DNA of 64,000 nt from positions 78,905,252-78,969,251 of the forward strand of contig OZ026517.1 of the NCBI GenBank assembly GCA_964019695.1, in the 5' to 3' direction. The translations under genes and the position numbers were made by a program. Origin of the DNA: Loripinus fragilis. Its lineage: Eukaryota; Mollusca; Bivalvia; Lucinida; Lucinidae. This document shows, piece after piece, positions 34,871 through 47,302 of this stretch (the first letter of the stretch is position 1; each line of letters begins with the position of its first letter). The notes under the pieces were generated by a model, which worked only from the letters and a program-made list of their open reading frames with translations, made no database searches and was not told where the DNA came from.

Positions 34871-35755
34871 AACCCGATCTGCTCAACTACATCTATTTCC
34901 TAGATTCTAAAAACTTGGGCTATTGTACTATATATTCAGCGAGCAATAATGGTGCTGTCGCGCAGATGCCCATGCTGTTCTGTACTTTTGTTCGCATACA
35001 ACTAGACAGGTTTAACACATCGAGGTATATTATTAATTGATACAAGTTTAGCACTTAAAATAAAATGGGCGAGGCTTGTATACGAGTATAATTCGCTTCC
35101 AATTTTATTTCATCGAAAAGTAATTTACTGACATAGAAAATGAAATTTTATTTACATATTTGTTCGATAAAGAAAATATTCCAGCATAAGTGTTATCTAG
35201 AAAGATATTTCCATACGCTCTATTAGAATTTCAACTTTACCATGTCTGCCAACGACTGATTGCAGGCAAGCTTTCTTACGCACCACCCAAGATGTTTGAA
35301 GTGATTCCGCGCACGTAGTGTCCTCAACTACATTGTACATGAAATGGTCCAGCACATTATACACTCATGCTAATAAAAAGAAGGCCACCCCAATTCACCC
35401 GGTTGTTTAAAATAAATACAGATATGAATATGTTATGATTAAAATTGTATATATTGCAAGTCATATCTTGTATGAACACCACCTTTATGGATGCATTCTA
35501 TGGGGCTTTTGCGCAGGCTTAAAAGAAGCATGTGGTTGTACCACCAGCCCCACCCGCCTCTTGTGGAATGCATTGCCTTTGTTCAACCAGCTAGTGTTCC
35601 AATTCGTGAAATTTGGCAGCTTGGAAGGGATAGGATCATGTACCCGCCGGCCTACAATATCCGATGGATGGTCGATTGGAGATGGATCGGGAGTCGGATC
35701 CAGGCCTTTAGTTAAGAGTGCGTACCAAAAATATTTCTTTTATTTCTCAACCAAA
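34871..35755. other. Interval with overlapping short frames, no recognised gene
   Basis: A slightly GC-richer patch at about 35490-35715 carries two overlapping plus-strand frames (132 and 74 codons). A pyrimidine-rich tract ending in CAACCAG could serve as an acceptor site. No domain was recognised. It could be a decayed exon or repeat. Confidence 0.25.
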
Positions 35756-35824
35756 ACATATGTTGTGGGCACTCAAAAGAACCGTCTCAATGAGACGGTT
35801 CTTTTGAGCACCCAAAACATATGT
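35756..35824. repeat. 69-bp hairpin with 34-bp arms
   Basis: ACATATGTTGTGGGCACTCA...AACCGTCTCA is mirrored around one central base with three mismatches. The stem is long and compact. It is a probable palindromic MITE or remnant. Confidence 0.75.
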
Positions 35825-36091
35825 AAAAACTGATTGGTAAGAAGTTATTTACCATTTTACGCTAAACAATTTCGTTTATCTAAACCTGTGGCCGACCCGG
35901 AAGGCCTGTCAAAGGGGTATGACATAACAAGCTTGCAAACAGTTCTTTGCCATATTGCAGGTATGCTGGCATTGTCTTGCTGGGAGAAAAAATTGTTTCC
36001 AAACATTCTGATAGATTGGCAGGACATATAGGTGAAGGGCTTCATCCATATAGCGTTGGCCTGTAAGTACCCCCCGAATTACTATGCATAT

Positions 36092-36341
36092 TAACCCTTA
36101 ATGTGCCAATCGCAACAAAAATAGTCTGCTTTTTCTCGTCTGCTGAAATGTTTAAGAAGCCTCTATGGCAAACAGTGTGGACCCAGATCTGACTGCTTCT
36201 ATAAGAGCAGTCTGTTCTGGGTCCACGCTGTTTGCTTCTATACTTAATTCGTCAGCAAATGTTAGGCAATTATTTGCAGCAGACGACTTCAGCAGACGAC
36301 ATTTTCAAATGCATTTTTTTTCTTGGCGCTTTAAAGGTTAA
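36092..36341. mobile_element. Family C palindromic element, copy C4
   Basis: TTAACCCTTAATGTGCCA on the left is mirrored by TGGCGCTTTAAAGGTTAA on the right. The centre is ACTGCTTCTATAAGAGCAGT, with GGCAAACAGTGTGGACCCAG arms. A 159-codon frame starting at 36232 begins inside this element and is therefore doubtful. Confidence 0.75.
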
Positions 36342-36711
36342 ACGAAGCTTATATAAAGCTAATGGTGACCTTCACTGTTTAGCAAGAGTATATGCTGGTA
36401 CTTATCGCATACGTACATACCCCCTCCTTGAAATGACCATGGTGATGTATCCAGTGGGTATCTGGTCAATTGTTTGGTCTAGTTTTTATACACACCCATA
36501 CTTTGTGCGTGTTCTGAAGGTCGTTGCTCGTCAATGCGATAAGTACCAACATAATATGGGCTTGCTCAAGTATGGCTTAAGATCTGGACATTCCATTTCA
36601 TGCCTTGAATGTATGACTTCGGGCGTAGACAATGACTATGGTTTCTTGATTTTAAAGGCAATATCGAGTTTTATCTATGCGCCCCTAAACAACAGAATAA
36701 CAGAAATATAG
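36342..36711 (+). other. Unrecognised open frame downstream of C4
   Basis: The part of the 36232-36711 frame beyond the MITE (about 120 codons) begins KRSLYKANGDLHCLARVYAG and contains several cysteines and aromatic residues. I recognise no domain. There is no ATG of its own near the start apart from those inside the MITE. It could be a decayed exon or chance. Confidence 0.2.
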
Positions 36712-36848
36712 GCCTAAACACAAGACAATAGAATGTTCTCCCATATATATACGAGCGCCAGCGAAATCATGAAAAATGTAGAAGTCGTTTTTATTGCTGA
36801 CCCTTTTTCAAGAATTATTCAAATGAGCATTTCGTGTACTATACATTT

Positions 36849-37081
36849 GAGCCGTGACATGAGATTTCCATGTGGTGTGTGTGGCCAGCAAAGGCTCTGA
36901 TCATCCTGCGCATACGCGCAGTCTGATCAGAGCCTTTGCTAGTCGCTGTAATATTTTATGACTGTTAAGCTACTGTCCAAACATCATTTGGAATTTTTAA
37001 GTGTAAAAGGAGGCTGCACAGGCTCGTCTGAATCTACAATTGTCGAACTACCACTTTGTTGGAAATCACACGTCGCAGCTC
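36849..37081 (-). mobile_element. Family A MITE, copy A4
   Basis: This copy lies in opposite orientation to A1. Its ends are GAGCCGTGACATGAGATTTC and the complement of GAGCTGCGACGTGTGATTTC. ATTT flanks it on both sides (36845-36848 and 37082-37085). The inner hairpin has a GCGCATACGCGC centre. Confidence 0.85.
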
Positions 37082-37654
37082 ATTTGTAGTTGCATGGTAA
37101 ATATACGATGACGAACTCAGCAAATATTGTAAAACCACATTCAAATAAAAAAAACAAAAAACAGTCAGTTTAACTTGTATGCCCTTGCATAAACGGTTGT
37201 GTTGTGTATTAATAAAATTGAGCAATGTATTATGTCGCATCTGTTGTCAGCTAACGTACCTTATCTCGTAACTGTGCCAGTAAAATACTTTATGAAGCAC
37301 ATTATGATTGACATTGTATGACAAGCCATAATATTTATGCTGTTTTACTAATGCCAATGGTAAGACTAAGGTTTGGTTGATGTGTCGTATTTAAAAGTTT
37401 TATGCATAGTTTTGGAATGCATGACACATGTCTTTGACACAAGAAGGTTATCCATTGTTCAGTGAACAAGCCAACGCGTATACAACAATATCTTTTTCAT
37501 CCTCGATTGAATTACAGCGCATTTTGAAATTATCTTCCCAATATCCCTGTGCAATATCATTCCGTTTGCCGTTAGATTTCGTATTCTCCGCTGTACCTTG
37601 TATAATGTGATTTGCATTTTTCTTTGTACTAAAACACAAGGTCACTGACAGCAC
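37082..37654. other. Interval without a recognised gene
   Basis: Short frames of 60-94 codons overlap on both strands at 37428-37732. None has a recognisable domain. Confidence 0.35.
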
Positions 37655-37888
37655 ACTACTGTTGTGCCAACCAAGAGTGACAGTGACGTATATTTTGTTT
37701 ACAATTGATAAGTACAACACTATCGTGTACACTCCACTTGAGGTAACGCGAATCGAAAGATCGCTTGTTTATTAATCCTATCCTGCGGATAGGATTAATA
37801 AACAAGTGATCTATCGATTCTAAGTCCCTAATAACTTTGTAAACAAAACATGACGTCACTGTCACTCTTGGCTGGCAGTCCAGTAGTT
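37655..37888. mobile_element. Family F palindromic element, copy F1
   Basis: Outer arms carry GCCAACCAAGAGTGACAGTG on the left and the mirrored GTCACTCTTGGCTGGCAGTC on the right. The centre is TAATCCTATCCTGCGGATAGGATTA. The left arm has extra sequence between outer and inner parts. A second copy lies about 0.7 kb downstream. It has no frame of note. Confidence 0.7.
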
Positions 37889-38277
37889 GACTGTTATTGT
37901 TATCATCACAAAAGTACATGAGTATGGGGAATTGATGACAGGTTGAATACAATTCCATATGACTTACAGATTCTGACCAGGTAGTCGAGTTGCAGAATAG
38001 AGGAGTACGGTTACGAATATCTGAGATGTCAGCCCTCGTATAGAAAAATTCTTATCTAACCCATATTTTCTTACCCAGACTCATTGAAGCTGTCGTCTGA
38101 GAATTGTTCATTGGTTATATTGGGACTCGCACACATCTTTGTCCAATGACGTCATTTATATCTTAAAGTGACGTCATCATTTAATGTGGTATTTTTATAC
38201 CGTTTTCGGGAACTTCTAGGAGTTTACTTAAAAATAGAAATGTGGAATTCAATGGTGAGCAAGAAAAATAATCCATT

Positions 38278-38383
38278 ATTTGTGTGAGGGTCGAATAGAG
38301 AAATCCGTCCCATGGATCAAAGTTTGGCATCACGAGGCTTGCCTCGAGGCGGAATTTTCTATCCGCCTCTCACACACATAAAA
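38278..38383. repeat. Palindrome with GTGTGAG...CTCACACAC arms
   Basis: TTTGTGTGAGGGTCGAATAG is mirrored imperfectly by CTATCCGCCTCTCACACACA around a CATCACGAGGCTTGCCTCGAGG centre. It lies between F1 and F2. The neighbourhood also carries two TGACGTCA palindromes at about 38145-38175. Confidence 0.5.
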
Positions 38384-38541
38384 TGTTCTAATCATAATAT
38401 TTACAGCACCTATCGGCACAGTTGATTCATCCCTCCGTTTATATATATAAACGAATGGGACTATTAGCCCCCAAATAACCCAAGTTTTTTATGATTTCAA
38501 CCTGATTGTCTAATCAGAATCATAGCCAATCATACCAACAA

Positions 38542-38778
38542 CTACTGTCTTGCCAACCAAGAGTGGCAGTGGCGTAAGGTATCGTTTTCAATTGTAAAGT
38601 AAAACATTAACTAAAACAATTCATTTGAGCTAACGCGAACCGACACATCACTTGTGTATTAATCCTATCCGCAGGATAGGATTAATACACAAGTGATCTA
38701 TCGATTCTAAGTATCTGATAACTTTGTAAGCAATACATGACATCACTGTCACTGTCACTCTTCGCTGGTAGGACAGTA
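38542..38778. mobile_element. Family F palindromic element, copy F2
   Basis: It has the same layout as F1: CTACTGTCTTGCCAACCAAG on the left, a TAATCCTATCCGCAGGATAGGATTA centre, then the shared TGATCTATCGATTCTAAGT and GTCACTGTCACTCTT. It is diverged from F1 in the left spacer. Confidence 0.7.
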
Positions 38779-39365
38779 CATCGCAAACTAGAATAACTCT
38801 GAAAACCAAAATATTAATCATAGTGAGCATGGTGAGTGCGAAAAACAAAATAAAAACAATAGCCTTTGAACGAATGGCAGCAAAAGCCAAAGATGGATGG
38901 GCATTATATAAAATTATATTATCGGCTAAATTTGTAATTCTCATGATGAATTACAATTTTAAAACAATCAAAATGAAGTCTGTGAGTATACATTTACAGG
39001 TCCAGAATAAAATGTATAAGAACATTGGTTCATTCATTTCCCTTCTATCTGACAATCCTGGCTTTCGTCAAGTGATAAATCACTCATAATCGTGAAAGTT
39101 ATCTACTCAACATGGCTAAGAACCACAAGAAAATATTCCATCTATTATCTAAGTGAGTACTCATCTCACACTGACAGATCATACAGCTTTATACGCTAAA
39201 ATTCGTTTGTTTAGTTCCATTAAACACCAGGATGTATTATAATCTACATTAATACTCAAGACTGAAGGTCATATTTGGGGTTCTTTCGACAAGAACAGCA
39301 TTTACAACAGCGAAGAAAAACAACCTGTTAACAGTATTCGATACAAAAATCTTAACGTAACCTGC

Positions 39366-39568
39366 ATGCGCGGATCCAGAAAGATTTGCCAGAGGGGGTC
39401 CAACTCATGACAACGTTCTTTAAGATAATGAGGGAGAGAGGATCGATCCAAATACCACTCAAAGTGGGTCATTATCGGCCTGGCGTTTCGCTGACCGACC
39501 GATGATGGCCCAACATTGATTGCTAGCTTGGTAGCTTCGTGATTTATCAGTCGATCCTTACCAGTATT

Positions 39569-39605
<37 letters not shown>

Positions 39606-39650
39606 ATATTTTTGTGTAATTTTTCAAGGGGGTCCGGACCCCTTGTTCCC
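39366..39650. repeat. CGCGGATCCAG repeat with internal poly(A)
   Basis: It opens with CATGCGCGGATCCAG as at 8061 and contains GTGGGTCATTATCGGCC and GACCGATGATGGCCC. A run of about 33 A bases lies at 39571-39603, followed by GGGGGTCCGGACCCC. The true ends are unresolved. 38779-39365 holds no recognised gene. Confidence 0.45.
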
Positions 39651-39814
39651 CCTTGACCTGAAAGTAATCAATCAGGTTGAAATTATAAAAAAATAGGGCA
39701 ATTTGAAGCTAATTGTTTACATTTATATTCAATACAAAATACAACTTCCGCGCTTATTGTTTTCCGATAAGAATGGCTCATTCTGCTACTGAAACCAATA
39801 ACTGACATTGCCTA

Positions 39815-39895
39815 AAAAAGTAAGTGAGTATGATCAGGAAATATCACAATCTCCTACTGCAGAGCAACCCATGGCACCGTGAGGAAGAGCCACAG
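39815..39895 (+). repeat. Dispersed repeat I, plus-strand copy
   Basis: GTGAGTATGATCAGGAAATA, then GCAACCCATGGCACCGTGAGGAAGAGCCACAGAAC, matches the sequence leading into the 37-bp minisatellite at 27895-27965. It lacks any tandem expansion, so it shows the pre-amplification state. Confidence 0.6.
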
Positions 39896-40379
39896 AACTT
39901 TATAGTAACAATATATACTGAGGGTAAAAAGTTTAGCAATTATTTATAATGGGGTTTCCCATAGGTGATCTTTGAAGCATTAGATCTTTTTAAATGGCAG
40001 GTTCGCAAACATGTCAATTGTTTAAAAATGACCTGGCTACCCTCAAGTAGTCAAAATAAACAAAAAACGACTTCATAGCGAGGATTTGATCTGCTGAGCA
40101 TTTTAATTTCAAGCGTTATTCAATTGAAAGGGAGGTAATTTGGAAAAAATACGATTTTCAACTAAAATTGTACGCAAAGGGTAAACATATCATTCAGTTT
40201 TAAACCGTTTTTCACTGTCTTACTTTTGGATCTAAACATTGGACAGAAAAATGAAACGTTTAGTCGAAAACTATTCGCACTATTGCCAGATAAGCTGTTT
40301 TAGCAAGGGGGCATAAAATCAGACTTTACATTATGTGAAATGTCAACTTTTTAATGTTATCGTACTCGTGAACGTTTGT

Positions 40380-40848
40380 CAACATATAATTTTGACACTA
40401 TGAAATTAAAAGTCCTAATTCTTAATAACTGTGAATCCTTAAAGTATATTGCTAAACTTTTTTTCCCTCAGTATATATCTAAGACAATAATAACGCTGGT
40501 TATTAAATTATACCTTTTCGGGCCAGGTTTAGTTTGGTGCCACAGCGCTGAACCATTCCTAGCCTGACAACACATCCAAGATCTAGTCAAAGACGGTCCA
40601 GAGCGGTGTGCGCTGGATCATTCTTGAATCATATATATGTATGGTAATGAAAATGAGCTATGTAAAGTAAAGAGAATCTGTTGTGCTCCACCAGATAATA
40701 GGGATTTATGGTTGTATATTATATAAATGGAATCTAATAACGGAACAATATGTCCGCCATGATGTCATATTCATGCATGCAATTATCTGTATTATACCTC
40801 TTGTTGTTAACCATGTTGACCTAGAGTGAATAAAGAATTGAATTGAAA
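40380..40848 (+). mobile_element. Possible non-LTR retroposon 3' end
   Basis: The stretch ends GACCTAGAGTGAATAAAGAA followed by TTGAATTGAA. This is an AATAAA signal running into a short tandem tail, as found at the 3' end of LINE-like elements. Upstream sequence (40380-40567) is open for 63 codons and ends FGPGLVWCHSAEPFLA, but no reverse transcriptase motif is visible. The 5' end is not defined. Confidence 0.4.
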
Positions 40849-40959
40849 AGAGAGCTTGCCTCGAAGTCAAAAAACTTTTTTTACGCCCAAATCAACTGAG
40901 CATGACATTTCAACTGCTCCTAAAAATGAAATGCCGTAAAATAAATACTTTTTGGCTTA

Positions 40960-41105
40960 CAAGCCTTCAGATGTTGTATTTATCATGCTAATAAATGTTA
41001 AAATGCCAACAATTGTTGGCATTTTACCATTTATGAGTATGATAAATTTTGTACTCAGTTGAGTTGCGCATGAAACAAGTTTTATAACCTCTGGGCCTGG
41101 TTACT
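40960..41105. mobile_element. Family G palindromic element, partial copy G2
   Basis: The centre TGCCAACAATTGTTGGCA with flanking AAATGTTAAAA, and the right part GAGTTGCGCATGAAACAAGT ... CTGGGCCTGG, match G1. The left end is lost or diverged. Confidence 0.6.
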
Positions 41106-41737
41106 TTATCATGTTTACCTCAATATTGTAGCGTTGCTTTAATATGTGTTCTTTAATGGGCATGTGTTGGTCTGTGACCTGTGATTGCTAGGTCATACAA
41201 CATACAGGGTCTTACATTCTTACATGAGTATTACTAAATGTACAAAACGAGTTGGGGAAAAGAGATGAAATACGAGGCTTGCTCAACATTTTATTGCTTT
41301 TTGTTAACAAGTTGATTAAACAGGAGCATACTTGTTAGATTCTATTTATCTACGCAGCGTTGCTATGGACGTCATTTACATAACGTTCCTAAATAAGTAA
41401 CCCACTAGTGTTTTATCAATTTAAATACGTAGCGTTCTATCACCCACAGATGCGATGTCAGGTTATAACAACAATTTAACAATTTATGTACCTACATGTA
41501 CATGAACGTAAGTAGTTTTAAATTTTCAAAACATTTAGTGAACAACACAATACATTTGGTCCTTTCAAACTATTCACTCCAGGTGGTATGTAGAAGACTG
41601 TTTAAGCCCGTGCTTGAAGATGTGAGCTTGTAATAATTTGTCTGTACATCTATTTAACAGGCTCATTCAACATAAAAAGATAGCTTTATTTCCAAAGGCC
41701 AATTAATGTTTTGTCATGAGGCTCTTTACCAGAGGCG
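41106..41737. other. Interval without a recognised gene
   Basis: Only a short minus-strand repeat I piece near 41160-41215 (GTGTTGGTCTGTGACCTGTG) was noticed. Confidence 0.35.
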
Positions 41738-41870
41738 AGTTCTACAATGTGAGCGCTTGCGGGTGCTTGTACTGATGCCAGGCTTTACTCATTTTGAGTA
41801 AAGGTAGGTACATGTACCAAAACAACGAGCGCCTGCTAGCGCTCGCATTGTTGAAGTCGTCTCTGAATTG
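41738..41870. repeat. Palindrome with AATGTGAGCGCTTGCGGGTGC arm
   Basis: GAGGCGAGTTCTACAATGTG on the left is mirrored imperfectly by GCATTGTTGAAGTCGTCTC on the right. Both arms pass through GAGCGC..GC.GG.GC. The centre contains TTTACTCATTTTGAGTAAA. It is a probable palindromic DNA element. Confidence 0.55.
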
Positions 41871-43201
41871 CCTAAAATGGTTCCACTCAACAAAACGAGA
41901 TGGCTGCCAAAGCTAAAAATCAAAGTATATTTAAACAACATCTCCTCTTGAACTCATGCTGGTCCATCACACAAAATGCTTCTGATGATTCAATTCTATG
42001 ATACTCCAGTTGCCTTATTATCCATCTAGCAAAGTTATTCAAAGGATTCCATTCTTCTTCAGGGCTAAGAATTCAGATGAGCTATCCAGGGCCTTCATGA
42101 CCCTCTTTTAAATAATATAATATTTGATTGTGATGTATAAGACTCTTAACCTGCTAGAGTCATTGGCTGATTACCGGAAATTTTGCAAACAGTTTGGACC
42201 CAGATCAGGACTCACAAAATGAAAACGCATCTACCAGACTTAATCATTTATTGCTCAAACACTGAGGATGACAGAGAGACCAATTTCATTGCATACCAAA
42301 GTCTGACAAGCTTCTAATTTGCCCTAGAAAATTCATGACTTTAAAGTTAATTAAAAGTATGGAAAAACAGCTTTTATAAAGCGGGGTAGGCGATTTCGCA
42401 GGACACAAATTCAGCAGCAAGTTAACCCTCTTAAGTTTTGTTTCTTGACTCAACAGATATGTGTCCTATGCTTCTTGGATGGTTACACATTCTTTATTGA
42501 ACAATTCAAAATGTACTGACATTACGTAATGCTCAAATTATCGCCCATTTAAAGATGAGGACATACCCCACCCACTCTGATTACTATAGTCTAGCGATAA
42601 AATTCCACGTCTTGAGTCTTTCAAAGTTTTATTTATTTTCATTTGGTTTTGTTTGCAGGGGCAAAGGTCATTTACAAATGACAGATTCTGATTAAATTAC
42701 GCCGTGCATGACGTTTCTTCTGCATTGTGTAAGTGACGTTAACGTAAGTTTTGAAAACGTTCTCAATCACGTGACATAAAATTTCCTGACATGCTTTACA
42801 TAAAATCATAATCGCCATATGATTGCAAGTGTAAGTAGTCAATGTCAAAATTGTGAGTGTACATACTTATGGAGAATTTTCTTAAAATGAGCTGTAAACT
42901 GATGTTTTAATTTGATGTTTATTTTCAAAATTTTGACGTTATCAATTACTGATGATTAGAAAAATAAACTGCATTACTGGCTTTTGTTTCATACACGCTA
43001 CAGTGTAAAGAAATAACATAAAAAGCATCAGCTGGGCTTTGCAGAATAGCACTGGGTGCTTATGCTACCATGTTACGCCAACAGCTACGTCGCGTAATGA
43101 TACAGTCAAAATAACGACTATGAGGTGCACATTTAAGGCTGCAAGTAGCATTCTAATCGCATGTATCGTTTGCGAGAATATTGCAAAAGTATTAGATGGT
43201 G
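41871..43201. other. Interval without a recognised gene
   Basis: A fragment of the family C arm (GCAAACAGTTTGGACCCAGATC) lies near 42186-42210. Frames at 43039-43428 run from this interval into T2, and the longest (129 codons) mixes flank and element sequence. Confidence 0.35.
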
Positions 43202-44539
43202 TAGTTGGCCATCTAGAGCCTGAAAAAAATATTCTGTTGGCATGTTTGAGTACATTTTGGCATCCATGCTCAAAGCGTATATCGATGTGTTTTAAGAAGG
43301 ATAGGGGTGGATGCCAAGTCTGGAAATGCCCCAAAGTCCCAGAATTAGGTCAAAGGTCAACTGAGTGCAAATTATTGTATATACGTCAGATTTTAGCGTT
43401 TTTATCAATAAGCTATCCAAATCTATGATTAAAAGTAATGCAAAATCTCTTTTGGATAATACAGCCATGCTTTATAAACAAACAGCATCATCATCGCATG
43501 ATGTGTGTATGGATATAAGGTCATTTAAGTGCAAAATCGGTGAAAATTGTAGCAATATTTTATGTATATAGGGTAAACTCAAATTTTAAGTTCCCTTCTA
43601 CCCTAATGGAAGAATTTTTTATTGCTATCCTGCTATGTGTGTGTCTATCATGTTCGGAAATCAATGATTTACTAAGTTTCTCGCCGTCAAATATTCATAA
43701 TAGGCATGTTAAGTACAAAATCAATTAAAATGTAATACAACTAAGTATAACCTTTTCATTTCAAAGAAATAATTTCTTTTGCTAAAAGCTTTGTATGAAT
43801 ACGTTATTTTATGAAATATGTATCCTTTTAAACATGAGATGTGTTTAAGTTGTTACTTACGTTACATTTTACCATCTGAAATTGAGTCATTTCTCAAAGG
43901 TATATGTTCCCAGCTACAGCTTTCATGAAGGACTTTGTCATGATCTCATGCTTATAGGACTAAAATATATTTCTTTTCTCATTTCATACATTGGTTGTGT
44001 TTGTTTCCATCTATGAGTAATTGTAAAACACTTTTACAAGACCACTACCTGCTAATTGCATAAACTAAGCATAGCTTCATGAAAAAGACCAAACCTCCTT
44101 TCATGAAACTATGATAGAATATGGTAAATACCATGGTATACTGGAAGGAATATATCCTCACATTAGTCTTCACATCGGCCTGTTAGCAGATGGTAACATA
44201 CATAACATAAAGCTAATATACAGGTACATTTCTAATTATGACGATCCAGTGAAAACATTGTTAACTTTGTGTGGGGTATATCATGCAAACAGCCCTGACA
44301 TTAAGGGTAATCCTCCATATAACTTTTAACATTTAATTGTAGGGGTGTCCTTTAATTTGCACATATTAATGAAATGATGATGATTCAAATCAGACTGCTT
44401 GTCTAAACGTATTCATCCATATATAGCAGCAGTATAAATATGATATTAAAGGTTACCTCTAATTTTAAGATACCATAAAATTTCACAGCGCAACTTTTTA
44501 TACATTGTTATTGTTTCAGTGTCGATAAATTCAATTCTA

Positions 44540-44997
44540 CAGCTGCTTTCCAAAATTTTTATAGATAGCGATTTTGTCATAGTTATTTACATACCCTATA
44601 CTTGTTTAAGCGTTTGTAATAAACGCGTGCTTTGTTTGAGATATGATTTATTTCTGCTCCTGTATGCATGACATATCTAGTTATAGTGAGTAAAAATATG
44701 GTTTGTTTTTGCAGATGTTTTGTTAACTTCTAAAAAAGTGGATCATATTTTTAGTAAATCAATTTGATTTGCTAAAGATATGATCCACTTTTTTAGAAGT
44801 TAAAACTGGATACAAAACATCTGCAAAAAACAAGCCATACTTTAACTCACTATAACTAGGTATGTCGTGCATACAGGAGCAGAAATAAATCATATCTCGA
44901 TCAAATCACAAGTTTGTTACAAACACTCAAACAAGTATAGGGCATGTAAATAATTATGACAAAAATCGCTATCTATAAAAATTTTGGAAAGCAGCTG
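44540..44997. mobile_element. 458-bp palindromic element inserted at TA in T2
   Basis: It starts CAGCTGCTTTCCAAAATTTT and ends with the exact complement, and the arms extend almost to the centre (AAGTGGATCATAT... / ATATGATCCACTT). TA lies on both sides. T1 at about 12311-12325 reads CAATTCTAAGTATCAG without the element, so T1 is the empty site. A TA target and near-total palindromy fit a Tc1/mariner-type MITE. Confidence 0.9.
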
Positions 44998-46422
44998 TAA
45001 GTATCAGTATTAAACATATTTTGCTTATTATTTTTTGCAATGATGATAGAGATCAAATGCTATGAGGTTATTGGCATGTTTGTTAATGTTATTCTTTTTA
45101 ACTGTAAAATGCCTATGCAAGTTTATTCCAAATTAAATTTTTCCAAAACAGATGTCTGGTGACTTCTTTGGAACGCAGGCATTCACCATATTGGAGCACC
45201 TGATGATTTGATTGTGTTCATAGTTTTCCAACAGTTTGGGGTCATTTCTTAGTATTTAGAGCAATGTGTCCTGAAATGGTTATCTAATATGTTCATTTAC
45301 TAGCATAATCAATTGGTTTTATATCTCCGATTTGCTTGATGTATATAAGATACTAAGGTAGTTAACTCGCCTGTTCTAGTGTAGAATTTATCTGTTGACC
45401 ATGACAATTTGCTAAGACAGGGATTGATTGCATATAGGGTAGGTGACTTACATTAATGTATACATCTACTGCTCGTAGATACAAGTGCAATATATCAGAT
45501 TGGATAGCACTTGTAACTGGTAACATACTCGAAATGTGTAGTTTTAATATGGCATTACTCTTGAAATAAAACTGAACTGCTTTCCTTTCGCTATATACAA
45601 GATAGTCCTCAAACGGTGTGAGTCTTCACAAATATCTACAAAGATATAGGTACAAAAGTGAGCAAATTCATGCTTAAAATGTTTTCTGCAAGCTGTTGTC
45701 CGCAATGTTGTTCACATTTTCGATCACAATAAGCCTAATTTAGTAAACCTTTTAAAACCAACAAACAGACCATAACTCTCTTTTCATAGGACATATATAA
45801 AACATGTACTAGGGTTACAAATAGCTCAACAAAATTAAATAGTGCATAATCAAAACTAAAAACAAACTACCTTGTGAATAAGAAAAGCAAAGAAATCAGC
45901 TGCGTGTGACAATACTTTTTCAACATTCATTTTAATCTGTGAGCTTCGGAGATGCGAACCATACTAGTGAATTTTGGGAGTCATGTTTTGTTTTATGCTT
46001 CAGAAAAAAAAACAGTCAGCTGATCTTTAAAATAAAGTATCACTAACGTTCGAATGATTTGTTGTTTATGTTACCATGAAATATGTTCAGATGTTTTACA
46101 GGACTGCTACATGGCTCAGGTAACCTTACCCTAACCAACCTTAGTCTAAGATAATTAACAAGGGGAATAGTTTCTATCAGAATTGCTGCAGAATATAATA
46201 AGACAATCATCACAATATGATATGAAATATAGTTCAACAAAACATAGAAGATTTTTATTGGGACAGATGATAAATTAATTTTATAATGTAATTGTCGACA
46301 GTGAAAAGTGAAAATTAAAATAATTCAGCATACAAGGAAAATCTTTAATGCTAGATCTATGTAACAACCTATATTTGGACATACACCATGCTGGTTCTGT
46401 ACTACGAAAGCTTTGGTTGATG

Positions 46423-47302
46423 CACAGGAGCTTGAAGTTCGATCCTTAAATCACCCCTATAGCCTCAAAACCAAAAACTCACAATGTCATTACGTAGTAA
46501 TGACCAGGAGTGAAACTAAATTTCAGGCACCTTTGAATCGCCGTTACCGGGAGGTTTTGGCGAAAACTGAACATCTAACCATAAAAACTATGTCAACAGG
46601 TCATGCGAGGCATGGATAAATATTCTGACATATCACTGAGTAAAAATAATGATCGTTTGAAAATAAGGAAAAAATAACGGTAGCCATTCCGGCTCCAGTA
46701 TCCGGTTTGACGCAGTGAATCCGAGCCTTCGTCACACTTGGAGAAAATACATTTCAAAGCTTACAAACTCTTCAGCCAAAAAATTAAACAATCAGTTAAA
46801 TGTGTTCAGAATATTAAATAAATCAAACCATTACATTTACTTATAACGAAAAGTTCTGTTTTTCATAAAATTTGCGGAAATTCAAAACTGAAACCGTTGT
46901 TTTTCAAAGATCGTGTGACGTTGACGTCGCGCACGATTTGGCGTACATAGCGTAACGTCAAGTTATAGCGTCTTTGGGCTTATTACGTAGATGAAAACGT
47001 CATTGTCTCATTGTTTATGCCCTAACAAATAGGTTTCCCGGTACTATATCGACTTAAAGTATATTTGAGACATTGTCCTGTTTTGTCTTAACGTTGCCAT
47101 CTTGATCATAAGGTAGAAGAAAAAGTTATCGAACACTTTGACGTTGCCGTCGCAACATTCACTGCCGATTGACCGGAAACTGGAGCCGGAATGGCTACCG
47201 AGAGCTTAGTTTCACTCCTGGTCATTACTACGTAATGACACCGTGAGCTTTTGGTTTTGAGGCTATATAGGTGATATAAGGACCGAACTTCAAGCTCCTG
47301 TG
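46423..47302. mobile_element. 880-bp terminal-inverted-repeat element inserted in T2
   Basis: It starts CACAGGAGCTTGAAGTTCG and ends with the complement. Arms of about 105 bp are followed by a second mirrored block (GTAGCCATTCCGGCTCCAG at about 46680 and its mirror near 47180). GTTGATG flanks it on both sides; with the ambiguous G the duplication may be GGTTGATG. T1 at about 13735-13747 shows the empty site CTTTGGGTGATG. A 7-8 bp duplication is compatible with hAT-like elements. No transposase frame is seen; the 68-codon frame at 46413-46619 spans the left arm. Confidence 0.88.

Noticed and set aside
36232..36711. 159-codon frame, second longest in the window
   Set aside because: Its start and first third lie inside family C element C4. 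The remainder has no recognised domain.
43039..43428. 129-codon frame
   Set aside because: It runs from unique flank across the left end of T2, so it cannot be an ancestral gene of either part.
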